Part shown: one piece after another, positions 46,201 to 58,907 of the stretch
Numbering within the stretch: the stretch's first letter is position 1
Layout of the letters: every line of letters begins with the position of its first letter
DNA from: Primulina eburnea
Lineage: Eukaryota > Streptophyta > Magnoliopsida > Lamiales > Gesneriaceae
Assembly: GCF_022965805.1 (NCBI RefSeq)
Contig: NC_133102.1
Coordinates: 8,688,885 to 8,752,884 of the forward strand
Length of the DNA: 64,000 nucleotides
Direction of reading: 5' to 3'
Translations under genes and position numbers: made by a program
The notes under the pieces: generated by a model
Told to the model about the DNA's origin: nothing
Databases searched by the model: none
Seen by the model: the letters and a program-made list of their open reading frames with translations, nothing else

Positions 46201-49200
46201 ATTTTTACTTCAGAATCTGCATTTTCCGAATATTTACTCAATTTGTCTTTGTACAACACATGCTCATTGAAAATTGATAAATTTTCGATTTTGGTCATCC
46301 CAGAGACGATAACCAAACTCAGTATCACCATAGACAATAAGGAAATTTTTTTTAGACTTATGATTAAGTTTAGTTCTAGCAGAAACATCAACATGAACAT
46401 AAGAGAGTCAATCAAACACTTTTAGAAAAGAATAATTTACCGCTTTGGTGCTTCAAACCTCATCTGGTGTGCTATAACTTAGAGGCATTGATAGGCCCCT
46501 ATTAATCAAATAAGTTGATGTGTTAATTGCATCAGCCCAAAGTGCATAGGGAATTCTGCATTAATACGTATGCTCCTTGTACGTTCATTCAAGGTCCTAT
46601 TCTTTTTTTCAGCCACACCGTTTTGTTGAGGATTTCCAGTAATGGTTTTCATCATCTTGATCTCATTCTTAGCACAATAATGCTTGAAGTCACCAGCTTT
46701 GTGTTCACCTTCATTCTCAGATTTCAGACGCTTTACTTTTAAATTCGTTTCATTTTCTACCATTGTTTTCCATTTTTAATAGTATCAAACATATCAGATT
46801 TATTTTTCAGAAAATAAACTCATACTTTCCTGGTAGAATCATCAATGAATATCACATAGTAGTTAGATCCTCCAAAAGAACTCATAATGAAGGCCCCCAA
46901 CATCAGTATGCACCAACTTCCATTTTTTTTTTCTCAGATATTTCCCAGATTTAGAGAAACCGATCTTTTGGGCTTTCCAAGAACATAACTTTCACATAAC
47001 TGGATGTCAACATATTTCAACTCTGATGAAAGCATCTTCATCCTCTTTCCACTCATATGACTGATTCTGCAATGCCATCAATCTTACTTGGCACAACTAT
47101 CAACAACAACAATCATATCTCTTGAATTGGAATTCATGTAAAAAGTTCCAGTTTTATTGCTACGTGCAACAACCGTAAAACCTTTTATAATCTTCCAAGC
47201 ACCACCACAAAAAGGTGACATCATGCCCTTCATCGTCAAGTTTTCCCACCGAAATTAAATTTCGCATATCCCTTTTGACATTTTTAAACGAGTATCTACA
47301 ATATCCAAAGGTTCTCCATGAGCCAGATAAGCTTTCCCATAATTTCTAACAACATAATTTTCCATAATTTCATGACGAAGAGTAGTGTGAAAGGTCGTAC
47401 CCTGAGTCCAAAACCCAAAAATCAACTGGACTGTCAACACACAAAAATAGTGCATTTTAAATCTCATTAGTTGCCACGTTTGCGGCGTTGCCTTTGTTTT
47501 TGTTTTTATTTGGTGCCGTACAATTCTTTTTTCATATGGCCTTGTTCTCACAGTTCCAGAATTCCAGATTTATCCGAGATCTGGAATTAATTCTACCATT
47601 CTTTGATTGTGACATGTCTCAATTCCGATTTCCGGTTAGAATTTCTATTATTCCCTCTACCTCTACCTTAAATATTTAAGACAAAATTTAATGTCGATGT
47701 TTCACCAGAATCAATTCTGCCAACCTCTTATGCAAGAATATATCTGTGACATTTCAGTTTTGCACTGCCATCATAATTACTAACCGAAGCTCGCATTGGT
47801 TTCTGATTGTTTAGTAGAGATGCCAAAAGTATTAGGGCACAAACCTCATCATCAAAATTAATTTCAATGGAAGACCATTGATTGAGAATTGCATTAAACT
47901 CGTTCAGATGTGCTGCCACTCTGTCATCTTCAAATTAAAATATTTTTCATGAGAAATACCTTATTATTTGTGGAAAGCTTCTCATACATATTTGACAGAA
48001 CCTTTGTCAGACCCGGAGGCGATTTCTCATTTGCAGCGTTATGAGTCACATTCTTCAACAGTGTCAATCGAGTAACTCCCAGTAACTATCTATCAAAGAG
48101 ATTTTATTTGTTGTTTGACATCTTCTCTGTTTTCTTCCTTGCAAGCGGTAGATATAGATAGATCTACATTTTGTAGAGAGCAATCATTGTTAGCAAATTT
48201 TCCAATCCCATGTGCCAAATCTTCTTCGCTAGCCACCGCTTTCAAATTCAATATGGTGTTATGGTACCAGTTGTTATGAATTATGGTTCCAGTTCTAATT
48301 ATCCAAAGCGATAAAAGTTGGCGAAAAATAAATGCAAGGATACACAGTATTTATAGTTTTTCACTCTCGTTGTTAGAGTTATGTCCTCTTGTCACCTAAC
48401 TCCTAAGCAAATTTCCACTAATGAAACCAAGATTACAAAGAGAATTTTACAAAAGATTGTCCCCTCTCATAACCATTTTTTTTCAGTTTTCGTCTCTCTC
48501 TTTGTACGTGAATAATAATTATATTACGGATACCAACACATAAATAATATTAGAGCTGCATCAATATATGTCAAATATCCTTCAATAAATAATTAGCTCC
48601 ACACATATATTAACAAATGTGACCCAAAATCACAACTAGATGGAACAGAGCTCAAACTTTAATGTTTGGCATATAGTTGTTCTTTCTGGTACTTAGGGCA
48701 CAATCTTGACTATGCTCATGCTTTTCATCGAAAAACGATGATGAACTTGTCCAAAAACGATTTGCAAATCCTATTTATCATATTCACGAGGATGACAAAT
48801 GCATTGGTTAAACAATAAAGGCATCGCCATAAATTTGTTGTGTCTATATCTTGTCTAGACGGCTTACTGGGTAGATGCTTCTTGGGCATGTTTTCATTTC
48901 AGACTCTCCACAGAAGAACTTAAACTTCGAACAATGACATATTGCATCGTAATAATGCCCTTATTGGCAGCATGGGATTGTTCTTTATGTAGCACAAATG
49001 CTTGGCCATTTTGCAGTTGAGGTCTTCTCTACCCTTGTTGTCCCTATTATTGTTTCGCCTTTGACTTCTTTCGGCTAGTTGGTGCATTAGACGCCATGGA
49101 TGTCCTTCCCACAAATTGGAAGCTAACGTCTATTGGGAATAGTCTCTTGCATGTTGATCGATGTGTCCACAAGTGAACTACTCTTCTTAAATTTCCTTCC

Positions 49201-52200
49201 TGTAAGGCAAAAGTTTCCCTCCAATGACTAGATGACAATGTGCCCCAAGTCATCCCTTCACTGGGCTTCAACAATGGCTCCACGACCCTAGCCGCAATAG
49301 AGACCGTACTTCCTGGGTGAGCTAACACAAATACTAGTATTCCATATTGTCACCCGAGGAACATTGGTACACTGACTGGACAATACTAGTAGTCTCAGTC
49401 TTTACTCAAATCGGTCTTCTTCTTCCCCGTTGTGCCATATCCGCTCATTTATTGGTAAGAAATGAAATAACAAGACTAGCACTATAGGCTATTTATCGGA
49501 TGCTTAAGGACCTTTATTTTTAAGCTTAACAACACAAGAACTATATGTCCATCAGGTCGGCACCTCCACTCTATGGCGCTAACTCTAATTTGACATGTCC
49601 TGGAGTTTTATCCTCTGATACCACGGCCTACGGCGTACTATTAGGCATAACATGTATCACAAAAAGTATTGCAACAAAATACTTATAAAATAAAAAAAAT
49701 CAAGCTTACAATGTGAAGCTGGCCTAAAGGTGATTGGGAAGTGAACTAACATATTCAAAAGAAGTATTTATGTAAGATGAACCATCAACTAATTGGTATG
49801 ATTCATTTAATTCCCCTTCATTTTAAAGAATGATTCACCTATTTCAAGGTCATGCTCAATGATAACTCAATTTTTTTTTATGTTTACTTAAGTACTGCTC
49901 AAAGATAAATCCCAAAATAATAAGTAATTAAAAATATGAAACAAACAATTGCTCTTCAGGTATAATTCCCTACTTTAGACTATTGGCGTTGGCTCAGGAC
50001 ATCCTTTTAGCTCTGGCTTGCTGCTTTGTTCGCACTGACTGCTTAACTCTAATATTCAAATTATTTTCTAAAGTTTAGTCCGACCTTTAAGTTTGAGGGA
50101 TGAGTCTGCTCATGCCTGACTACTATCTCCCCAACTACTTGACCACTTGACATGTGATGTTTACCACCTTGAAGCTATGGAAACCCCGATCATTCCTTTT
50201 CCGAATACTCGCGGTGGCTAATCTCTGGATTGTTTCCGATTTGTCAACAATGATTAACTCTCCCAGCTTCTTGAAATAGTAGAGGTTCCAAATTCTGGAT
50301 ACCTAGAATTTTCAAGGTTTTCTATCTTTTGCCTGCTCGTGATTTCCCGACTCCTTATGCTCTTAAGCATTTTTTGAACTTTTTCCTGATTGCTCGTCAT
50401 TTGGAATTTTGGGGCATTATGTATCATGATGTGCATTGATGATAAAAGTTTTTGACAAAGCTTTGCATCATTTAAATATAAATTAATTATTTATGTTGAT
50501 TAGACTGTAGGTAATTGGATGAATCTTATTGCCTGGATATAAGCCACAAATAATGAAAATTAGTGCTTCCTGGTTGTAGCTCTTGTTTGTTTTGATGATT
50601 AATTAGTATTATCATGGCTGGTTTGTGAAAAATTGAATTTCATTCTTTGCTATAAAAGTTGCTTTTTTATTATGTTCGGTTTTGAGTGCTGTCAGACAAA
50701 GTTATAAGACATGTGTGGTTTTAGTAATATTCGTTTATGTGATCTATTCCATAATTTTTAAAGTTAGTTCTTCGTCTCCCTTGTTATCTATTTATGTATT
50801 TATTTTTTTGTCTTGACATAAAGAGCATTTGTATTCAGAATGATGACAACGGAACTCCTAAGCCTGAGAAGGAAGTCAAAACCATAAGTAAAGGAGACAT
50901 CAAGCTTGATAATGAAGCTAGAAGCTCAAGGTCTTGCACTGAACTTGTTTTGCACCTTTTAGTTATTAAATTTTTCCTATTTTTAGTGTTTTTTACCTTG
51001 GGAAAAATATTTCTATTTTCTTCTGAATCCGGTTGAGTTCTCATACTAATGCACATGGCTCAAGATCTGACAACTCATATTTGGTTGAATTCTCAAATAA
51101 ATTTCTTACAGAGCATTTTCAGTGTGTGACTGTCAAAGGTAATACAAGGTTGTTATGCTCGACGTTCCCTTGTTGACACCAGAGGGCAGGGGACCATATG
51201 CATCCTATTTTAATTTCTTATCTTTATGTTGCATTATGCTAAAGGCATGATTTCTCCGATTATGCTCTCCATATTTTACCAAGAGCATAATATTCAACTT
51301 GCTCTTGATGCTGAATAAATTTTATCCAAATGTTGGTCAAGAGAGAGCATGGTGGTCGTCAAAGAATCAGCGAATGACAAATTTCTCTTGTACAAGTGCA
51401 ATTTTCCTGGTCCTGGGATCCTTTTTTTTCCTGAAAATAAGATGAGATGTTTCTGCTATTCATATCTTACACGGTTATATGTATTTAAGGCAGTCTTTTT
51501 CTCCTTGGGTTTTTATGTCAATACCACGGTTTGTCTAAGTTTACTTTGTGGTTCTAATCTTTACTTGTACATAGTATTGCTGAATGCAGATTTATGTACA
51601 TTACTACATTAGTTTAGAAACTGATGGCGAGAAAACTGGTCAAAAACATATTAATTTTGGAGTCTTTAGAGTTCCAAAAAAATATAAAATTTCAAAGCTA
51701 ATGTTTCTTGTTTACGGCGATGTAATGATGTTATATTCTATGTGCACTGCATCTTGTAACGCATCAATATGGGATCTCTGTACCTTTTTTTTCAGTTACT
51801 GGAATTATGTCTGTTGGTTTATTTTTGAGAGATCCTTTGCGGTGATGTAATTATGCGGATGAAATAAGAATGGTTGATTTATCTGAATGGGAAATCATAG
51901 CTTTGGTCTTTTATATACTTTAAATTTAAATTTAAATTTAAATTGTTGACCCATGCCATGACATGTTATGTCAGTCCTATTTCTCAATAAAACCTCTTGC
52001 TTTCATGCAATTGTGGTTGGAGCTAACTTTACATTTGACATTTTTGTTATCACTATAGATTGATCGGAAGTGAGAAAGACGAGGATCCAGATCTACATCT
52101 TGCAGCTGTAATTCATGATGTTTTTGGGGATTCAGAGGATGATGAACAAGCAGAGTATGGAGTTCAGAATCAGATTAACCAAGGGGTAAATCCATAATGT

Positions 52201-55200
52201 TTTAAATGACATTAAAAAATAACTTCATTTTTGTTTTTTGTCATTTTATAGTGTGGGTAAATTCAAATTATACTTGCAATCGGTTTCACATTCTCTGCTT
52301 CCCTCGTAGATTTGTTCTGAGAAAGAATTGAGGTCCGGGATTGTTGTAACTGATGGAGAAGCACCTCAGGAGGCTGCAGAAGAACATGATGAGACTAAAC
52401 TCAAGGGGAAGGAAGCTGGAAACCAGCAGCTGGTGTTCGAGATTCCAATGCATCCTTCCCTGGGTCATCCAAATCAGGTATAACTCATATCATGTTTTCT
52501 TCAAGCAGTATATCTCTTTCCAAGGTTTTTCATTTTGTCGTTTGGTTACATCTTCATCTATTGTACATGATAATATCCTACAAACTAATATGAAATGCGT
52601 TTTCATAACTAGAATTTCATGGCTGCTTAGAGCTTTCTAGAGTGGAACTTTAATAAGAGTAACATCTTTTGCGAGCATTGGATAGAAAGCTGAATGATCC
52701 CCAATACTAGAGTTTGTGTTCTATTAGTTAATCTTTTAGTTTGAGTGTATTTGGAAGTTCATTCCATATGAAGATTTTTTGGTTTCCTATTTTTATTTTT
52801 CCCATTATCTCAGGTTCTCTTTCTGTACTATCAGGGGCTTTTTATATTGAATTTGATTTGGTAAATAAACCAGTATCAAATAATTCTTTCCATTTAGTCT
52901 CTGGTTTCATGGTACCAATCACACAAGTTTTTAAATGTTTTTACTTTTGTAAAGGAAAATTGTAAAGGATCGGTTGCATGTGGATATTTACCAAGCTTGT
53001 TGATTGGTGGAGTTTCCGTCCAATTGCGTAATGAGATTATGAACAAATTCGCTAACTGTATTGATGTAAGATTTACATATTCCTTTGGAAGAAGCCATAC
53101 AGCCATACAGGTCTATAGCCACGAATCACAACAGGTCAACCATTAGCATTGCTCATGATTCAGCGGAATATGCTAGAATAAAGCATTTTTACATTGGTAT
53201 AAACTTCATTAATAAGTGAGAAGTACGAAAACATTTTGTATACGGTATTGGGGAGCAAAATCACGAGAAGCATACATTCTAACAAATTCCTTTTGAAGCC
53301 TGGGATCTCAAAGTAGGAATTGTTATTTGTTCTCTAGGTTAAAGTTGAATGATGAGAAGTGGAATGATTTGCATGTTTGGAGATTAATCTTAACTAGTTA
53401 ATATTTCTGTTATGTCATATCTACTAGTTACCAATTTATTATATGTTTTGCAAGTTTCATAATAGTCTTGTTTCCTTTATCTTATGTTTTTATTTTTTGA
53501 TAGGGGCTATATGTCTTGTATTCAATGTCGCTGAATAGAAAAATATGATAGAATTAATTCTCTTTGATCTCAGGTTCCTTTTCAAAAATTCAATGACATA
53601 TTTGAAACAATGCAACAATTGGGTCTTTTGTGCTCTCTTAAACATTTGGTGCTAGCTAGTTTGTGTCTTGCAGATAATGCAAAATTTTACAAATCTTGGG
53701 AACCAGTGGAATTTGTCAATTTTCGTTAAGAGTGATTGCATGTAAAATTATTTATGTCTTGTTGCTTATGTGATATTTTAGTTGTCTACTCGAGTTTCTT
53801 CTGTATGAGCTATCTTTTGCACTAAAATATTAAGGCATGGAAAGCTTGTTTCTCCTCCATAGTAAGTAGTGCTGCTATTTTGAAGTTTATTATGTGAAGT
53901 GAATATATAACAATATACGTATTCCTTTTCTAATTTCTGGTATGAGTATCCTCTCTTGGTTTCTTTTTTTTTTCTTGCTTTTGACCTTAGGAAAATACGC
54001 AGTTATGAAAATTTCAGTTGTAGTTGTATCACTTGTCTCACATCTATTATATGGATTATAGATGATTTTTGTAAACAGTCTTCTGTCCCTCTTTCTATTT
54101 ATTCTCATGCTTTTGTCCATTCTAGGAGTCTGTCTTGTACAGATAGATCTTCCAGTTTTGTTGGTTGAATGTTAGTTCTGTTCCTGTCTGTTAACGACTG
54201 GCTTGCATACTTGATGTATGTGAACTCATCCTTCTAGGCAGCTACAAAATATATTTTTCAGGTTCCTGTATATCTGGATATCATAATGCTTTTTTTAATA
54301 CTGCAGATGGCAACTGTCAATTTTTCCAACTTAATTGCCATTGACCCTATACCATTTGATCCTGCAACATATGTTGAACAAGAGTTCTATGCAGAAGATG
54401 CTTCTGGATTTAAAAGGCCTGTCCCACTCCCCAATATCATTCGGTGGAGAGAAGTCAAAAACCCTGATGGAACAACTTCTGTAAGTGAATATGTGATGCT
54501 GTTTTACCGATTTAACATAAAAGAATAGGTATCTGATGAATCAGTACTCAGCTTTTTGCAATGATGTGGTATAGTTCACATCAATTTACTATAAAACGAA
54601 GCTGCTCTGAAGAAGAAAATGTCGCGCATGATCATCAAAACATTTTCAAGTAGATGTTTCGATCTATTAATTAAATGCCTTCGCTGTACGGGTATTGTCA
54701 CCAATTTGTGTCAGTTTTCCATCCTGTACTAAGTTCATACCTTGCGGGTACATGTGTGAGAGGATAGAAGGAAATCACACCGTCCTTCTTGTAGCAATCT
54801 GGAAATGAAGAAATTGGTTTGAAAAAGCAACGCCAAAATCTAAATGTAAAAAACAAAACTTTACACTAGAAGGAGAGAAGGAATGGAATATGTAGAATGA
54901 GTTTGATGTGGTGGCCTTTTGGATGAACTACTTCCTTTTGATACTTCATTTTAAGGTTTCGGTTTTCTGGTCATTCGGGTTTATTTCAGTGTTAATTACA
55001 CTAGCAATTCTTTGTTAATAAAATAATCGGTCCGACTTTAATGATATGCCCATGCTTTTCTGCAAATAAATTAACTGCTATATGTTTATGTTCAGTTGCC
55101 TCCATGATGTCAATCAAAAGATTGAACAGATGACCGAGGGAGCATTAAGTACAAATAATTACGGGTTAGTTTAATATAAGGGAGGAAAAAACAGAGGGAA

Positions 55201-57680
55201 TCATCATTTAGGGAGAAATAGTCAAATGTGACACATGCATCATCAAAATTTGTGGATGTGTTGGAAAATCATCACTTTCATTCTCGCGTAATGGTTTTGA
55301 CTTGGACCATATTCTGCCTTTACTGTTCTTTCTCATCCTGATGTTCCCCAGTGCATGTCTTGTACTGGTCTAGAATTGTCTTGTTTTATCTAAATTAGAG
55401 TGGTTGATCAACTTCATTTCTTTCAAGTCCCAGTGGCCAAGTTTTGCTCATAATTCCTTGATTCTCTTTACTTACTATTTCGGATTTGATATGCAAAGAT
55501 ATTTTAGACTTCTGATAATCAATGTTAAATGTCATTGCTTCCTCAACAATTATGCATACAGTTTCAATGAAGAGGTCAACCTTTCTGTACTTGACCTCTC
55601 CAATATTTCAGCTTGCAGCTGCTTTAGAAGTGGATAAGATGGATTTACATGCCAATTAATAAGATGAAACAAATAGAAAATAACTTTGAGCTGACATTCA
55701 ACTTATGCTACTTATGAAACCTAGAGGAAATATAGTTCTCATGAATGGAAGTTGTAAGATCAGAAACATAAACATGATCTAGGACTCAGATTTAGGCATA
55801 AGGAAATGTGAGCAGGATTTTTGTTAAGATAACGAAAGGGGGATCTCCTGATGCTTCAGGAATTCTCAATATAATCCCCTATGTAGTGCAGTGTAAGATA
55901 GCAAACAAAGATCTCAACTTTTTTGTGTTTTCAACTAATGTTTGTTTTCCGGTTTTAAATTTTGATTACATGATATAGATTTAACGCACAACAATGAAGT
56001 TTAAATGTTATATCCTGGTTTTTCTAGTTGCTGTGTGGTTCAGATATTTAGAATTCCAACACCTTGGTTTTGACCTCCAGATCTATTGAGTTTTTAGAAT
56101 TGAAGGTCGAGTCAGTAACAAATGCACGATATCGTTTTGACTAAATTCTTTCCAATCCATAACAGATGCAAGGTATTGGTTTGATCCGCTCAAGTCTGGG
56201 CAATCATTCCCAATGTTGAACAGACAGTTATTGCATATTTTTTTACCACAGATCTATATATGCACCCATACACTTTTAGTTGTCTTTAATTAATCTCAAA
56301 ATAATTTACTTTGTAGGTTGAGAGCAATGCACGCTTTGTTACATGGTCTGATGGGAGTCTACAGTTATTAATTGGAAACAAAGCATTTGATGTGTCTGAG
56401 CACAATGTACAGGAAATTCAATCGCATTTGTTCCTTGAACATTGGAAGGTGCCTTCTAAGTAAACCACCACATTGTCATTAATGTTACTTTCTGCATGAA
56501 ATTTTGATAAGAAACCATGTACCAGTGGTGGTGTTCGTTTATAAATGGAACTTGTTGAATATATCCTACACGTGCTCTATTTTCTATGTCAGTATCGATT
56601 GTAACAACTATTTTTCTTAGCTTATCAGTTACCTTCACCATTCTCTGACAACCTTGCAGGAAACCTATCAGGCTCAGGGGAGAATCCCTAGAAAGATGAA
56701 GGTCATGCCTTCAACATCATCCTCGAGTTCCCATTGTTTTTTACCCGATCATGTTGATTCATGGGATAAAAATTCGGGCCCTGAAAATCTGATGGAACAA
56801 ACTGAGATGGTAAATCACTAATAAGGTTCTGATTTGTTTGGCGTGCATCCCTCAATTTCAAATTTTATTTGATTCCGTTACTTTGTAGGCTGAAAAGAAA
56901 ACAGCTAAAGCTAATAAACGCCATAACCAGAAGAAGAAGAGAAAGAACCGTAAGAGCACTGCCAAGGACATCAGCAAGTTCGAACTTTCATCTCCGATGG
57001 ATAATATTCGTGAGGTGACTCATGTTTTTCTGTTTTCCATCAATTCCTAGAAGTGTATCACGTAAGGGTAACAAGATAGTTTCTTGATTGTTCTCTTACT
57101 AAATATGCATCAAGAATAATTGTTCTTTTTTCTCTCTCGCACGCAGTCCCCCGAAAGCGGATGAACTATAGAAAAATAAACCAATAAATTAGTTGATAAA
57201 ATGATGAGAAAAAACAATTGTAATATTAGATTTTATTTACTTTTATCATGTTACCTTTTTCATCAGAATAGTAAACGACTTTACTTTGTATCCCCACAAT
57301 CTGCTTCTCAGCACAGATTGAATGAGGTCTAAGAAGGAAGCTGATGTCGAGAAGAACATTAGTAATGTAGAAAAAGGGTCATGCTTCATGGGCACTATCT
57401 TTCTTGTTTTTTTAATCTAAAAATCGAACCTTTTCTAAATAAATTTAGTTTACAGCAGAATTCTCAGGAGACAAAATTTGATCTAGTATCATCATCTGAT
57501 ACATCTGCTGAAGGACCATTTCGCTTTTCTGCAAGTGAGAAGGCGGAGGCGAAACATGGACATAAAGGGCATGAAGATCAAGATGCCCCATCTGGTGGTA
57601 AGCCTGACTCAATATTTGAACAAGTAGAGGAAAAGCGCAACGAAACTGAAGCTGAGGTAAGTGACAATTTCACAAAATAA
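43223..57680 (+). CDS. LEO1-like protein (Paf1-complex subunit, VIP4 family), divergent C-terminus
   Basis: LEO1/VIP4 is a subunit of the nuclear Paf1 complex, which travels with RNA polymerase II and supports histone modification. Exons are 43223-43336, 50839-50930, 52059-52185, 52310-52477, 54307-54480, 56317-56448, 56660-56809, 56889-57014 and 57456-57680. Phases fit throughout, giving about 435 residues. The acidic N-terminus has FGDLSEDED and VFGDSEDDE. The Leo1 core runs from FEIPMHPSLGHPNQ through DPIPFDPATYVEQEFYAEDA and SNARFVTWSDGSLQLLIGN to QGRIPRKMKVMPSTSSSSSH. After that, the conserved part seen in VIP4 is replaced by a Lys/Arg-rich stretch (KRHNQKKKRKNRKS) and an unrelated tail, and the protein is shorter than typical VIP4 (over 600 residues). 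GAG|GTAAGTG at 57656 is a strong donor, so a further 3' exon may exist. It could be a diverged paralogue or a gene losing function. Confidence 0.78.
45807..48615 (-). mobile_element. Internally deleted Ty1/Copia element, TSD AATGT
   Basis: The right LTR at 48272-48615 starts TGTTATG and ends ATTAACA. A related left LTR starts TGTTAGGG at 45807. The block is flanked by AATGT (45802-45806 and 48616-48620). On the minus strand, fragments appear in pol order: gag (AAHLNEFNAILNQWSSIEI, near 47900), a protease-region fragment (GEPLDIVDTR, near 47300), integrase (NPQQNGVAEKKNRTL, near 46600) and the post-integrase domain (SIFNEHVLYKD, near 46250). Reverse transcriptase and RNase H are missing. Stops and frameshifts are frequent. 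It resembles the TNT1-94 class. The left LTR seems truncated. Confidence 0.82.
48272..48615 (-). repeat. 5' LTR of the intronic Copia element
   Basis: 344 bp with mirror ends TGTTA and TAACA, followed by the AATGT duplication. Similar sequence (AATTATGGTT, GCGATAAAAGT, TTTATAGT) begins the left LTR at 45807. Confidence 0.75.
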
Positions 57681-58907
57681 ATTCCTTATCCGCGGGACAT
57701 TACAACTTGTTCCGGCAAGGTTCTGCTTGGTTTTCAAAGAACTTCCTATGAAGCGTCGTGACATTGTTGGTTTTGGGTTGAACCTTTCAATTTAGCTACA
57801 TGATACTAAATCTCCTTTCTTGAGGATGAGCCTACCTTCTGTTGAAGTGTACTGCTAAAAATTGATGACCATAATATTTTATGACTACAGCGTGGAATTA
57901 AGTTCTTTGACACCTTTAAATTACTCGTTTTACTATGATTTGGATCATGCTTTACCACCTCACCGCACCCAAAACGCAAAATACACTTTCTTTCAAAACA
58001 ATAGATTTTTAAATATTTTTACATGATAAGTCATATCTTCTTAAGTGTTTTTAATTTTAGAATAAATAATTTATACACAAGAAGTTAAGGTCGGAGGTGT
58101 GGGATTTCTTAATTTTACTGAGGGAGTGTTTGTAAACTCTAAAAAAAAAAATTGATCTCGAATTTTTCCTTCACAAATTATAAAAATAATCCATAATTAC
58201 TTTTTTTTTCCTAAAGGTTGTAAACATCAATTCTCTACTGCAAGAACACATGAGAAGAAGTTATCGGTGGAACTTTTTTATTTTATTTTTTATAAATAAC
58301 CTTTCTTTTTAAAAGAAACTTTCAATCTCCATTTTAAGGAGATAAAATAGAAGATTATTTTTAAAGTTATTTTGTAGCTAATTTATCATATTTAAAATTA
58401 TTTTAACATAAATTATTTTAAATTTGCACACACAGTTTGTGTGTTGTGCTAGTATAATATACAGTATTAATAATCATCTGATATAATGTTAACTATTTAG
58501 AATAATAAATCGATATGCTGATTTAAATCGGTGAAACTGATATAGTAATCTAAAATTGAAATGATATTACCAAACAAAAAAATGTTGCATTTTTTGGTCT
58601 TTCGGGTTAAAATAATATTTTATAATAATGATTTGTGGATATAAAAAAAAAAACAAAAACTTGTGTGAGACGATCTCACGTATCGTATTTTGTGAGATGA
58701 ATATCTTATTTGAGTCATCTATGAAAAATATTACTTTTTATTGTGAATATCGATAAGATTGACATATATAAAGATTCGTGAGACCGTCTCATAAAAAATC
58801 TACTCCAACAAAAAAAAAAAAAAAAAAGGAAAGTAAGATTGGCCAATTATTTTGTCAAATGTTCTTATTTGAATCCAACAAATAAAGAGAAACTCCAGTA
58901 TTTGAAA
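57681..58907. other. Interval between the LEO1-like and flavonoid hydroxylase genes
   Basis: AT-rich. It contains MITE-like copy 8 and poly-A/T runs. A possible extra LEO1-like exon starts after an acceptor-like CTACAG at 57894, but its coding support is weak. The genes converge here. Confidence 0.5.
58652..58806 (+). mobile_element. MITE-like element, copy 8
   Basis: AAAACTTGTGTGAGACGATC at the left and TTCGTGAGACCGTCTCATAA at the right, with TATTACTTTTTATTGTGAAT in the core. It lies about 100 bp past the stop of the flavonoid hydroxylase gene. Confidence 0.85.

Larger units (their letters stand above)
45430..49625 (-). mobile_element. Decayed Ty3/Gypsy retrotransposon, split by a Copia insertion
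   Basis: On the minus strand, 48860-48690 translates to a reverse-transcriptase piece (KFMAMP, then FGLTNA and LDKFIIVF after a frameshift). 45770-45430 gives the later RT/RNase H part (FLGLAGYYIHF, LQTDASRQSIKCVFMQDD, VVAYVSRQLKPNEDQYP), with several stops. The two parts are in the order of one Gypsy pol gene, and the Copia element at 45807-48615 sits exactly between them. A primer-binding-like GTGGTATCAGAG lies near 49612-49625 on the minus strand and would mark the 5' end. LTRs were not identified. Confidence 0.7.
43337..50838 (+). other. 7.5-kb first intron of the LEO1-like gene, carrying nested retroelements
   Basis: GT at 43337 and AG at 50838 bound the intron and keep phase 0. It contains a decayed Gypsy element (about 45.4-49.6 kb) with a Copia element inside. 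The rest is unique AT-rich sequence. The two retroelements lie antisense to the gene. Confidence 0.7.

Noticed and set aside
49047..49328. Minus-strand ORF ending TSRKKSKAKQ as a gene
   Set aside because: It lies within the decayed Gypsy element interval and has no recognisable domain; treated as transposon-derived noise.
57300..57420. An additional LEO1-like exon after an acceptor-like CAGCACAG at about 57318
   Set aside because: All three phases meet an early stop after the acceptor; skipping it keeps the flanking exons in frame.
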